Shown here one piece after another: positions 1-7,331 of a DNA stretch of 12,272 bases. Origin of the DNA: UBA5336 sp038526245 (GTDB lineage Bacteria > Pseudomonadota > Alphaproteobacteria > Caulobacterales > Hyphomonadaceae); contig JBCBGZ010000083.1 in assembly GCA_038526245.1 (NCBI GenBank), forward strand, positions 1-12,272, given 5' to 3'. A program made the translations under genes and the position numbers. The first letter of the stretch is position 1. Each line of letters starts with the position of its first letter. Under the pieces are notes generated by a model. That model saw only the letters and a program-made list of their open reading frames with translations, did no database searches and was not told where the DNA came from.

Positions 1-25
1 CGCGCTTCCCAAGACCGGGACACCC

Positions 26-101
<76 letters not shown>

Positions 102-192
102 TTTTTTAAATGCAGCCGGTCCTCACCCTGATTTAATGAATACATCGCGGCGTCATTGGCTTGAGGCCGAGCACAAAACGACACTGAGAGAC
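102..192. other. spacer between two convergent tRNA genes
   Basis: These 91 bases lie between the 3' ends of tRNA-Ala and tRNA-Arg. They begin with a T-rich run (TTTTTTAAA) directly after the tRNA-Ala CCA, which could act as a simple transcript end. I see no open reading frame with a credible ribosome binding site and no strong hairpin. Confidence 0.5.
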
Positions 193-269
193 TGGCGCAC
201 CCATCAGGATTCGAACCTGAGACCTCTGCCTTCGGAGGGCAGCGCTCTATCCAGCTGAGCTATGGGTGC
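193..269 (-). tRNA. tRNA-Arg (anticodon CCG)
   Basis: On the minus strand the acceptor stem is GCACCCA paired with TGGGTGC (plus-strand 263-269 and 197-203), followed by discriminator G and an encoded CCA (193-195). The anticodon arm is CTGCC/GGCAG with loop CTCCGAA, giving anticodon CCG (plus-strand 233-235), which reads the arginine codon CGG. The T arm contains GGTTCGAATCC. The gene is convergent with tRNA-Ala. I see no integrated element or duplicated 3' end next to it. Confidence 0.96.
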
Positions 270-362
270 GTGCTGAGCGACACCGTTTAGGCCAATCGGA
301 GGACGGGCGCAATCGCATCGGGTGCCGTTTCATGTAGCCTCACGCAGCAGACCCCTCTAGAC

Positions 363-377
363 TCCCGTCAAACGGGA
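363..377. other. small inverted repeat in the leader of the TraB-family gene
   Basis: TCCCGT (363-368) and ACGGGA (372-377) form a perfect six-base stem with a three-base CAA loop. The right arm ends 22 bases before the ATG at 400. It is followed by an A run, not a T run, so it is not an intrinsic terminator for a + transcript. It could be a leader hairpin or a short operator. No function can be assigned from sequence alone. Confidence 0.35.
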
Positions 378-399
378 TCAAAAAAGGAAATCGGGGCTT

Positions 400-1401
400 A
401 TGACCAATCTGTCCAAATGTCTTCTCGGTGCCTCGGCGCTCATCCTTCTGAGCGCTTGCGGTACCGGCGCGAGCGATGATGCTTCAACGGCGCCAACCTC
501 CGATGCGGAAGCTCAACCCATCGGGGACACCACGACGCAACCGTCTGCCAGCGCAGGTGACACTGCCCGCGATGACATCCCCCCCTTCGGCGAGCCTCCG
601 GTTTGGACCCTTGCAGATGAAGACACCACGGTTCACCTGTTCGGTACGGTTCACATCCTCAAACCGGAGACGAAATGGCGAACCGAAACGCTCGATTCTG
701 TTTTGACCGAGGCGGACGCGCTGTATTTTGAAGCCGATGTGTCGAGCCCCGAAGCCGCCGCGGAAATGGCTCGCATCGTGCCCCAGCTTGGCGTTTTTCA
801 GGATGGCACCAAGCTGACTGATTTGCTGGATGCTGACGAGCTCAAGGAAGTGGAAGAGGCCGCAACACTGATTGGCGTGCCGATGCAAGCCATTGAACCC
901 ATGAAGCCCTGGCTCGCCACGGTCCAGATGTCAGTCCTCGCGCTACAAAAGCAGGGATATGCCGCCGATAGCGGGGTGGAAACGGTATTGACCGGCCTTG
1001 CCAAGGAGCAAGACATTCCGCTGCGCTATCTCGAGAGTGCAACCGAACAGTTGAACTTCTTCGCGGACCTGCCCCTCGAAGACCAGGTCGAATTCCTTGT
1101 CGCGTCCGCCATACAGATCGAAGATGATCCAAACATGCTGGACAAGCTGGTCGAAGAGTGGGCCGAAGGCGACGTGGACGATCTCGCTGCCATTATGGCT
1201 GAGCCTGATGTTATGGGCTCTGACGCGGTTTACGACATCCTGATTGTCGAGCGGAACCAGAACTGGGTCCAACAGATCAAGACGCTCATGGACGCCGAAG
1301 AAGGCACATTTTTGATGGCCGTTGGCGCGGCGCATCTCGCCGGTGATGACAGCGTTGTGGAAATGCTGCGTGCCGACGGCATCGACGTCTCCGGCCCCTA
1401 G
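400..1401 (+). CDS. TraB/GumN family lipoprotein
   Basis: The 333-residue product resembles the TraB/GumN family (Pfam TraB), a group with a proposed metallohydrolase-like fold whose bacterial members are poorly characterised. It starts with a lipoprotein signal: basic residue K6, a hydrophobic stretch, and lipobox LSAC with the lipidated Cys at 20. The +2 residue is Gly, so the inner-membrane retention signal is absent. A low-complexity Thr/Ser/Asp/Ala linker follows to about residue 65. The family signatures are FGTVH near 81-85, an ERN..W segment, and GAAHL near 309-313 close to the C terminus. Possible ribosome binding sequences are AAGGA at 384-388 and GGGG at 393-396. It is monocistronic and converges on the HAD gene, sharing a CTAG at the stop. 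The family call is firm. The activity is unknown. Confidence 0.88.
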   Translation: MTNLSKCLLGASALILLSACGTGASDDASTAPTSDAEAQPIGDTTTQPSASAGDTARDDIPPFGEPPVWTLADEDTTVHLFGTVHILKPETKWRTETLDSVLTEADALYFEADVSSPEAAAEMARIVPQLGVFQDGTKLTDLLDADELKEVEEAATLIGVPMQAIEPMKPWLATVQMSVLALQKQGYAADSGVETVLTGLAKEQDIPLRYLESATEQLNFFADLPLEDQVEFLVASAIQIEDDPNMLDKLVEEWAEGDVDDLAAIMAEPDVMGSDAVYDILIVERNQNWVQQIKTLMDAEEGTFLMAVGAAHLAGDDSVVEMLRADGIDVSGP

Positions 1402-2135
1402 AGCCCGGAGAAGAAACGTCTCAAATCGCTGAAATGGGTGAAGGTGGCGTCCGGCTGGGTGTCACCTTTTCCTTCTTCCACCCCGGCATGGAGTTTCTGG
1501 ATCGTGGCCGCACCCACGGCTTGACGCGCGCCGATAATGTCGCGCGAAGCATTGTCGCCAATCATCCAGATATGGCCCTCGACACCGCCGAGCTTGGCCA
1601 GCGCCAGCTCAAAGATCTCAGGCGCCGGTTTATCCTGCTTCACCTCTTCAGATGTCACCATCCAATCGATGTAGCGGTGGAGACCGAAAAAGAGCATCTT
1701 TCGATGTTGAACCTGGGCAGTCAGATCGGTAACGATGACCACACGCACTCCGGCGATCCGCAAATCATCAAGGAAGTCCGTCACTTCCTCGAAGAGCTGG
1801 GCCTCGGCGAGGAAAGCACTCCAGTAGGCTTGCTCCATCTGCAGCGCGGCAAAGGGTTGGGTGGCAAGGCCAGCCCGTTCAATCGTGCGTTGGAAGTAAA
1901 GCAGGCGCGAATGGGATGACGCGGTGTCTCCCAGGCGGTGTTTGAGCTCTTCTCGCGAAACCGTGAAGGCCCTGTCGAAGGCGTCTGCGTCGATTGAGAG
2001 TTCGTTCTTTGCATAGTCGCGCGCAGCCTGCTGGCCCGCTGCCATCGGCGCGTCGACGCCGTAGAGCGTATTGTCGAGGTCCAGGAGCACACAGTCTGGC
2101 CGCCCCTGGAAGGCGTCTTTGGAGTGAATTTTCAT
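1398..2135 (-). CDS. HAD-superfamily hydrolase, pyrimidine 5'-nucleotidase-like
   Basis: The 245-residue protein shows all four HAD motifs: DLDNT with nucleophile Asp19 and Asp21, VTD with Thr136, Lys169 in QDKPAP, and GDNASRD with Asp194 and Asp199. An alpha-helical cap lies between about residues 30 and 115. The layout resembles YjjG/SDT1-type nucleotidases, but such enzymes vary widely in substrate, so only a small phosphomonoester phosphatase can be claimed. It is the last gene of the minus-strand operon. Its ATG overlaps the TGA of the GT-C/kinase fusion (ATGA, 2132-2135), with GGAGG six bases upstream. Being coupled to a kinase-bearing gene suggests that kinase and phosphatase act on related compounds, which is inference. 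Its stop codon overlaps that of the convergent TraB gene. Confidence 0.9.
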   Translation of the reverse strand: MKIHSKDAFQGRPDCVLLDLDNTLYGVDAPMAAGQQAARDYAKNELSIDADAFDRAFTVSREELKHRLGDTASSHSRLLYFQRTIERAGLATQPFAALQMEQAYWSAFLAEAQLFEEVTDFLDDLRIAGVRVVIVTDLTAQVQHRKMLFFGLHRYIDWMVTSEEVKQDKPAPEIFELALAKLGGVEGHIWMIGDNASRDIIGARQAVGAATIQKLHAGVEEGKGDTQPDATFTHFSDLRRFFSGL

Positions 2136-4183
2136 GCCTGGCCTCCGCGGATCGTCACCAAGCGTGACATCTGTTCAAGCACTACAAGCTGTAGAAACCC
2201 ATTCGCGCCGCCATGCCAGACCGGATCGAGTGACATGAAGTCCTCAAAGTCGCCCGCGATGGCGCGCGCTGCATTCTTCACATCGCGCTGGGATGGATAT
2301 CCTTCAATGAGAATTTCCACGCCACCATCCTTTGACCGGCGTTCCACAAGATAGGCGCCGCAGACAGATACAAGGATTTCAGACAGGCGAGCAAAATCCT
2401 CTGACCGGCGGGACGTCACCCGGACACGCAGGTCGAGTTCGGCCGGGCCGTTCATCGGGTCGGCGATATCGCGCGCGCGCGCCGGTTCAAGGGACAGGAC
2501 AAGGCTGGCCTGGTCTTTTTGGGGCAGAATGAACCGCTGCCGGTCGGGCTCGCGTCGGTCCAGCGATGAGATGACCTTCTCGATCGGATGACCGCGCTGG
2601 GTCACGTCACGGCGCACTTTGAGATAGCGGCGCAGGTCCTCGTCCATGTCGAGGAAGATCCGCAGGTCCGACAGGTCATAGAGTGCGCGCGGATACAGGG
2701 CATGCAGCCCGGACACCACGAGCGTATCGGCTGCAGGAATATGCAAGGGCTTGGTCATCCGGCCGACGGAATGGTCGTAGTGGCGCGCGCGGACCGGCTT
2801 TCCCGTGGCCAGGGCGCGGACATCATCGGTAAGACGGTCCAGGTGATTGGCCTTTGGGTTGAGGTGCGTGAGCGCCTGCCACATGGGCTTGTGGCGATCC
2901 CAGATATGATAGTCGTCGCCTGAGACTTCGGTGGTGGCATTCCCGCCGATCATGTCCACGATGAGGTCCGACAGGGTATCTTTGCCCGTGCCGCTGTCGC
3001 CAGCGATATTCACGACAATCGGCTTTCGCGTGGCGCGGTGGTAGGGGCTGGCGAAGATGCGTTCGCGAAGAAGCTGCGCCAGCATGACAACGCCGATCAG
3101 GACAAGCGCGGACAACACCCAGGAACTGATACCGGGATTGGGCAACGCAAGCGGGCCCATTTCAGGCGCGAAGCGAAGTGTGGCACTGGGCGAGACCATG
3201 AGATGCAGAGCAACGAAAACTGTGGATAGTGCTCCAAACAAGACCTTACCCTGGGGGCCGGGTGTGCGCGCCACATGTAGCGCCAGGAATGGCATGAACC
3301 AAAGCGCCCAGCCGGGTGAGGCCGGTGTCAGGCAGTAGAGCAACAAGAATGACGCAGCGACGAAAGCCACCAGTGCATCAAAGTGCATCCGGCGCACGCG
3401 CCATGCGACAAACAAAAGCCCTGCATAGGCCATGGGGAAGATGTAAAGCTGCAGCGCCTGGCCATAAACAATCGATAGTTCTGTTGCCTTTGCCGCTTCG
3501 GGCGTGCCGAGCACCATCTCCCGGAACGCCGGGAACGTTGCGAAGGGCAGGATCAACGCGGCGCTCGCAAAGACGCTGGCAAGAAGGAAGCCAGGGATTC
3601 GCGCCCGCAAGCGAGGTTGGCCCAACAGGTAGATAACCACAAACGGCAGCGCGAAGACCATGGACGCCTTTGCAGCCACAGCCAGCCCCATGAGATAGGC
3701 GGCCCAGCGCGCGCGGTGAATTCGCAAGAACAGGAACGCTGCCGTGAGCAGCAAGACCGGGAAGACGTCGAGTTGGCCGTGGAAGTAGCCCACATAGAGC
3801 GTGATGGGTGACAGCCAGTAGCACGCCAGCGTCACCGTACGCTCCTCGCGCTTCGCCAGCCGTGCCAGCGCGCCGTAAAGCACAACATCAATCGCAAGCG
3901 TGGTGAGCGAGATAGCGACCGCGATGCCGGCAACACCGCCAATCGTATTCCCGATAAGCGCTCCGGGCCCATAAGCCAAAACATAGAGCCAGCCATAAGG
4001 GAAAGCTTCTGCCGCCCCACCCGTGGCCAGGAAACTGGCCCAAGGCACCATGGACGGGTTGCTTACTGCATGCTGCAGGAAGGGCGCAAACCACTCGGCG
4101 TGAATAACGGGCGCGAAGACAACAATCATTGCCAATCGTAGCGTCAGCCCTGCGAGAAATACGGGGGATTTAAACGGGCTCAT
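2132..4183 (-). CDS. GT-C-like membrane glycosyltransferase fused to a phosphoribulokinase/uridine-kinase-like domain
   Basis: The 683-residue chain has two parts. Residues 1 to about 375 are strongly hydrophobic with roughly ten or more membrane segments. HGQLD at 135-139 and AAK at 170-172 resemble GT-C enzymes of the GT87/PIG-M kind, which use polyprenyl-phosphate sugars. From about 388 a soluble domain begins with Walker A GDSGTGKDT (395-403), then GDDYH (422-426), GLHALYP (492-498), RRDVTQRG (524-531) and ILPQK (552-556), a pattern of the phosphoribulokinase/uridine kinase family. About 115 further residues have no recognised fold. An in-frame ATG lies 36 bases further upstream. I chose 4183 because it forms an ATGA overlap with the preceding gene and begins just before the first membrane helix. 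The kinase should face the cytoplasm. Its substrate is unknown. The open frame is continuous, so the fusion is not a frameshift artefact within this sequence. Confidence 0.85.
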   Translation of the reverse strand: MSPFKSPVFLAGLTLRLAMIVVFAPVIHAEWFAPFLQHAVSNPSMVPWASFLATGGAAEAFPYGWLYVLAYGPGALIGNTIGGVAGIAVAISLTTLAIDVVLYGALARLAKREERTVTLACYWLSPITLYVGYFHGQLDVFPVLLLTAAFLFLRIHRARWAAYLMGLAVAAKASMVFALPFVVIYLLGQPRLRARIPGFLLASVFASAALILPFATFPAFREMVLGTPEAAKATELSIVYGQALQLYIFPMAYAGLLFVAWRVRRMHFDALVAFVAASFLLLYCLTPASPGWALWFMPFLALHVARTPGPQGKVLFGALSTVFVALHLMVSPSATLRFAPEMGPLALPNPGISSWVLSALVLIGVVMLAQLLRERIFASPYHRATRKPIVVNIAGDSGTGKDTLSDLIVDMIGGNATTEVSGDDYHIWDRHKPMWQALTHLNPKANHLDRLTDDVRALATGKPVRARHYDHSVGRMTKPLHIPAADTLVVSGLHALYPRALYDLSDLRIFLDMDEDLRRYLKVRRDVTQRGHPIEKVISSLDRREPDRQRFILPQKDQASLVLSLEPARARDIADPMNGPAELDLRVRVTSRRSEDFARLSEILVSVCGAYLVERRSKDGGVEILIEGYPSQRDVKNAARAIAGDFEDFMSLDPVWHGGANGFLQLVVLEQMSRLVTIRGGQA

Positions 4184-4776
4184 TGATTTTCCTCCCAAAG
4201 GTCCGGGCGTTTTGTGCACACCGCGTCAAAAGTCAGCCCGTCGCGCGCCGCCTGCGCCGCATAGGCCGGGATTTCGAGTTCAGCATCGCGGCCCTGAAGC
4301 TCCGGCGAGACGAGGCAAAGCCGAAAGCCACCATCGCGAAGCCGGTCGTGTTCGCCTCGGGTCAGCGCCAGGCGGTTAAAACAGTCGACCCAAACCCAAT
4401 CGACCTGACCTGCCAGGGTCAGAGCGGTGTCGACGCTTTCATATTCTGAGACGCGCACGGCGCAGCGACGTTCGCCGGTTCGGGCCGTGCGCATCAGGAA
4501 CGGGAAAGACTGGTCCAGGAAGAAAAAACGCTCAATGCCGTGGCGTTCCATGCGGTTCAGACAGGCTGACTCAAGCCCTTCTTCCTTCACGTTCAGGATC
4601 AGCGTTCCATGGGTGTAGGCTTCAATCCAGGTGTCGAAGTCTTCGCCTGCCTCGTAGGGGTCGTGGTGGATCACCAACCGATCGCCCTGGCTGCGAATAT
4701 CCACCTCCACACCGAGGGTGTGCGGCGTCTCGTGCAGTTCTGAAAGCGTATTCCGGCGATGGGCGATCAACTCCAT
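4180..4776 (-). CDS. short GDPD-like (glycerophosphodiester phosphodiesterase-like) protein
   Basis: The 198-residue protein looks like a shortened GDPD/PI-PLC-like TIM-barrel enzyme. It has an N-terminal IAHRRN with His6, then VEVDIR with Glu24 and Asp26, then VIHHDP with His38 and Asp39. These match the HR...ExD...HD pattern that supplies the two catalytic histidines and two metal ligands. The usual LNIEIK strand is instead LNVKEEG, so the third acidic ligand seems replaced by Lys. Usual GDPDs are about 240 residues or longer. There is no signal peptide, so it is probably cytoplasmic. It starts 6 bases after the GT2 stop, with GGAG about 11 bases before its ATG, and its TGA overlaps the start of the fusion gene. 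Fold assignment is fairly sure. Catalytic activity is uncertain. Confidence 0.75.
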   Translation of the reverse strand: MELIAHRRNTLSELHETPHTLGVEVDIRSQGDRLVIHHDPYEAGEDFDTWIEAYTHGTLILNVKEEGLESACLNRMERHGIERFFFLDQSFPFLMRTARTGERRCAVRVSEYESVDTALTLAGQVDWVWVDCFNRLALTRGEHDRLRDGGFRLCLVSPELQGRDAELEIPAYAAQAARDGLTFDAVCTKRPDLWEENQ

Positions 4777-4782
4777 GACAGC

Positions 4783-5511
4783 TCAGGCTCCAGACCGGGA
4801 AAACGTGCGGCGCAGACGGAAGCTGTAATCCAGCGTGCGGGCGATAAACTTGCGTTTCGCCGCCCAGTTCACATTCCAGCTGGACTGGCCATGCAGACGC
4901 TCTGGGAACAGCACAGGAATCCGCACCACATCGAGGCCGCGGCGTTTGGCGTTCGCCAGGGCAAACAGATCAAGCGAGAAGTCTTTGGGCGGGGTTTCCC
5001 AGGCGTCCACCACACTGCGATGCATGAGGTTTGGCTGGGCATTCACATCGCGCAACACCCGGCCCATGAGGAGAGTTTCAAAGATACTCATCCCCGCCGT
5101 AAACACCGTATCAGCGAGGGGGCGCGCCTTTCGCAAGCCTTTGACGTAGAGCAGCTCAGGCGTATCGGATTGCTGGAATACCTGGAGCCCCCGCGCCGCA
5201 TCCATCGGGTCGGTTTGAAGGTCAGCATGAGTCCACCCGATTACCTCACCCTTAGCCGCGCGCAATCCGGTTACAATGCCATGGCCGTACCCTTGGTTCG
5301 TGTTGACGCGCACGCTCCGCACGCCGCTCTGGCCATCCAGGAGCTTTTCCAGAACAGCGGGCGTGTCATCAGACGAGCCATTGTCGACCAGGATTACCTC
5401 ACCGCCGGTCGCGCCCACAAGCACGAAACACCGGGCAACGAGCCCGGGAAGGTTAGCTGCTTCATTGTAGCAGGGGATGATCAGGGAAAGGGGAGGACGC
5501 TGCGCGGTCAT
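4783..5511 (-). CDS. family 2 glycosyltransferase, DPM1/polyprenyl-phosphate type
   Basis: The 242-residue protein is a GT-A fold family 2 glycosyltransferase. It begins PLSLIIPCYNEA, followed by VDNGSSDDT (42-50), HADLQTDP (95-102) with the metal-binding Asp, and a C-terminal FPERLHGQSSW segment typical of dolichyl/undecaprenyl-phosphate sugar synthases. There are no C-terminal membrane helices, so it is a soluble or peripheral cytoplasmic enzyme. It would move a sugar from a nucleotide donor to polyprenyl phosphate. The open frame extends upstream to 5658, but that part overlaps the previous gene and lacks family similarity. ATG at 5511 starts just before the conserved domain, 13 bases after the GT39 stop, with only a weak ribosome binding sequence. 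The sugar is not predictable. Confidence 0.9.
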   Translation of the reverse strand: MTAQRPPLSLIIPCYNEAANLPGLVARCFVLVGATGGEVILVDNGSSDDTPAVLEKLLDGQSGVRSVRVNTNQGYGHGIVTGLRAAKGEVIGWTHADLQTDPMDAARGLQVFQQSDTPELLYVKGLRKARPLADTVFTAGMSIFETLLMGRVLRDVNAQPNLMHRSVVDAWETPPKDFSLDLFALANAKRRGLDVVRIPVLFPERLHGQSSWNVNWAAKRKFIARTLDYSFRLRRTFSRSGA

Positions 5512-5524
5512 GGCTTTGGGCTCA

Positions 5525-7249
5525 TCAGCTGGAAGTATCTTGGGAAAAAGCGGGTGATTGCGGGTCGGCGCCTGGGTCGCGCGCGAATAGGAACAGCCCT
5601 TCGGCTTCAGCGCCGGTGTCGATCTGGCGGTAACAGGGTGCCAGCGTGCAGGGGCCACCTACATCGGTGTGCAGGGGCAAAAGCCGCTCGCCCTCGAGCG
5701 CGGAGGGCAGATTCTGCACTGGGTCGGCTGCAAACATCCGGTTCATCTGTTCCGGGCCGAGGGCGACCATGTCGAGTTCCAGCGTCCAATGCCAAAACGC
5801 GTTGTAGTACGGGTAATAGAGAACGCTCTCGGTGGTCTGCGGCGCCCAGAAATGGGCATTGAAAGCAACCCGCAAACGCTCTTCGCTGTCAGCGGCTTGG
5901 GCATAGGCGTCGACTTCGCGGATAAACGCCTCATAGACAATTTGATGGCGAAGAAACTTGTCCGTGGTGGACCGGTTGGCCGCTGCCTCAAAATCCTCAT
6001 GGAGGAATTGAGCGCCCGCCAGTGCGGAGGCCGCAAAAGCAAGGCTGCCAGCAGTCAATCCCGCTCCACGGATCGCGCGAGGTGCCCATCGGGTATCAGT
6101 AATGAGCCGTTCAAAGGCTGCTGCGGCCCCGAGCGTGACCAGCAACGCTCCCGGGAAGAGATAGAAGAGCCAAAGCCGGTCGGTCGACACCATGATCGCG
6201 CCGAGCATCGCAGCGCCGCAGATCGTTGCCGTGAATGGCCGGACATACCGACTGCGAAAGAGCGTTTCGAATGCCAACTTTGTCGAGTTGGGAGTTTTTG
6301 GCTGGCCTGCGGCAAGCCAAACGGCTGCAGCAATCAGGCCCGCAAATATGATTAAGACGGCGAAGGTCGCTGGCCCATCTCCAAAGAATGCAGATGTCTG
6401 CAGCTCGGAGATCCAGTCCAATATACCGGTTCCATCCTCATCATGGACGTGGGTCCGGTTCATCCAGGTTTGCTGCAAGTAGTAGCTCAACCCGTTGGGA
6501 AAACTGGAGACAATGATCGGCACCGAGATCAGAAAACCTGCCAGAAAGGACAGGCCGCCGTGCTTAATCGCTGGCGGTGTGAGCGCATAGCCCGTGATCC
6601 GCGCGTGGAGGATCACAATGGGGATCAAGAACACCATGGCTGGGAAGGCCGCGATCTTGGCGCCAAAACACAAACCCAGCCAGATCATCGACGAACCAAA
6701 TCCGTGGCCATTTCGGCGCCAGGCGAGGAAATAGAGGCCCAGAAACAGGACCATGAGGGGATCTGGCTTCGGCATCGTCGCGTAATAGCTCGCCATCGGG
6801 ACCGTCAGACCCGCAACGACGCCCAAGAGGCGTCCGAACGTTGTCTCCAAAAGAGCCCAGGACAAAACGCAGACGGCCGCGCAGGTTGTCAGCGCAAACG
6901 CCATGCGATTTGCCACGATCCGGCCCTGCTCGCCTGCGAATGCGTCACCAAGCGTGCTGGCGATAAAACTCAGATAGAACGTGGTGCGCCCATAGCGCTG
7001 GTCGTTTTCCATGGCGGCTTTCACCGCATGGGCCGGGCTCTCGGCATCATAGATGTACTGGACACCATCATGGGTGATCAGCTCATCCATAAACAGCATA
7101 TGGCGCGCGGAGGAGGCGTCCAAGTTGGCCCACAAGGCAAGACCCAGCCACACCGTAATAACAGCGAGCGCCAACACCCAGGCCATGGCGGTGAGCGGGC
7201 TAGCCTTCAGCGCAGCGTTAACTGTGTTTTCGAGCGAGACGCGCGTCAT
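5525..7249 (-). CDS. GT39/ArnT-like integral membrane glycosyltransferase
   Basis: The 574-residue protein has a first helix at about 20-42, then a periplasmic loop with MDELITHDG (Asp55, Glu56). This matches the acidic pair of GT-C enzymes of the PMT/ArnT (GT39, Pfam PMT_2) type. MPKPDPL near 159-165 is a further family-like motif. About ten more helices follow to near residue 412, then a soluble C-terminal domain of about 160 residues, probably periplasmic. Such enzymes transfer a sugar from polyprenyl phosphate to lipid, glycan or protein. GGAG lies about seven bases before the ATG. It is first of the five tightly spaced glycosylation genes, 82 bases after the MFS gene, and directly precedes the GT2 that could make its donor. 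Acceptor and sugar are unknown. Confidence 0.87.
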   Translation of the reverse strand: MTRVSLENTVNAALKASPLTAMAWVLALAVITVWLGLALWANLDASSARHMLFMDELITHDGVQYIYDAESPAHAVKAAMENDQRYGRTTFYLSFIASTLGDAFAGEQGRIVANRMAFALTTCAAVCVLSWALLETTFGRLLGVVAGLTVPMASYYATMPKPDPLMVLFLGLYFLAWRRNGHGFGSSMIWLGLCFGAKIAAFPAMVFLIPIVILHARITGYALTPPAIKHGGLSFLAGFLISVPIIVSSFPNGLSYYLQQTWMNRTHVHDEDGTGILDWISELQTSAFFGDGPATFAVLIIFAGLIAAAVWLAAGQPKTPNSTKLAFETLFRSRYVRPFTATICGAAMLGAIMVSTDRLWLFYLFPGALLVTLGAAAAFERLITDTRWAPRAIRGAGLTAGSLAFAASALAGAQFLHEDFEAAANRSTTDKFLRHQIVYEAFIREVDAYAQAADSEERLRVAFNAHFWAPQTTESVLYYPYYNAFWHWTLELDMVALGPEQMNRMFAADPVQNLPSALEGERLLPLHTDVGGPCTLAPCYRQIDTGAEAEGLFLFARDPGADPQSPAFSQDTSS

Positions 7250-7331
7250 TCAGGGCTCCGGCCAGGGCATTACTCACTCTTTTTGTAGCCCGGCGCCCAT
7301 TTCGGCTTTCTTGATGGATTGGCGGAAAACC
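7250..7331. other. 82-base gap before the glycosylation operon
   Basis: This gap lies between the MFS stop and the GT39 start on the minus strand. It holds the GT39 ribosome binding sequence. I see no T-tailed terminator for the MFS gene and no convincing -35/-10 pair, so read-through from upstream is possible. TACAAA on the minus strand could serve as a -10 element but lacks a matching -35. Confidence 0.4.

Noticed and set aside
4184..4219. Upstream in-frame ATG that would add 12 residues to the GT-C/kinase fusion
   Set aside because: The extension lies fully inside the GDPD-like gene and is hydrophilic with no similarity to GT-C starts. The ATGA overlap at 4180-4183 is the better start.
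5512..5658. 49-residue N-terminal extension of the GT2 protein
   Set aside because: It overlaps the end of the GT39 gene and has no GT2 similarity. The conserved domain begins right after the ATG at 5511.
4759..5862. Long plus-strand open frame of 367 codons opposite the GT2 and GT39 genes
   Set aside because: It lies antisense to two well-supported genes, shows no recognisable domain, is rich in Arg/His/Gly as expected of a GC-rich shadow frame, and has no credible ribosome binding sequence.
7250..7270. Six-codon reading frame (MPWPEP) ending right before the GT39 start, as a possible leader peptide
   Set aside because: It is very short, has no regulatory codon run or attenuator hairpin, and such frames occur by chance.
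6443..7288. Plus-strand open frame of 281 codons opposite the GT39 gene
   Set aside because: Its composition is that of a complementary frame (many Arg, His, Gln), it has no membrane or domain signature, and the minus-strand gene has clear family motifs.
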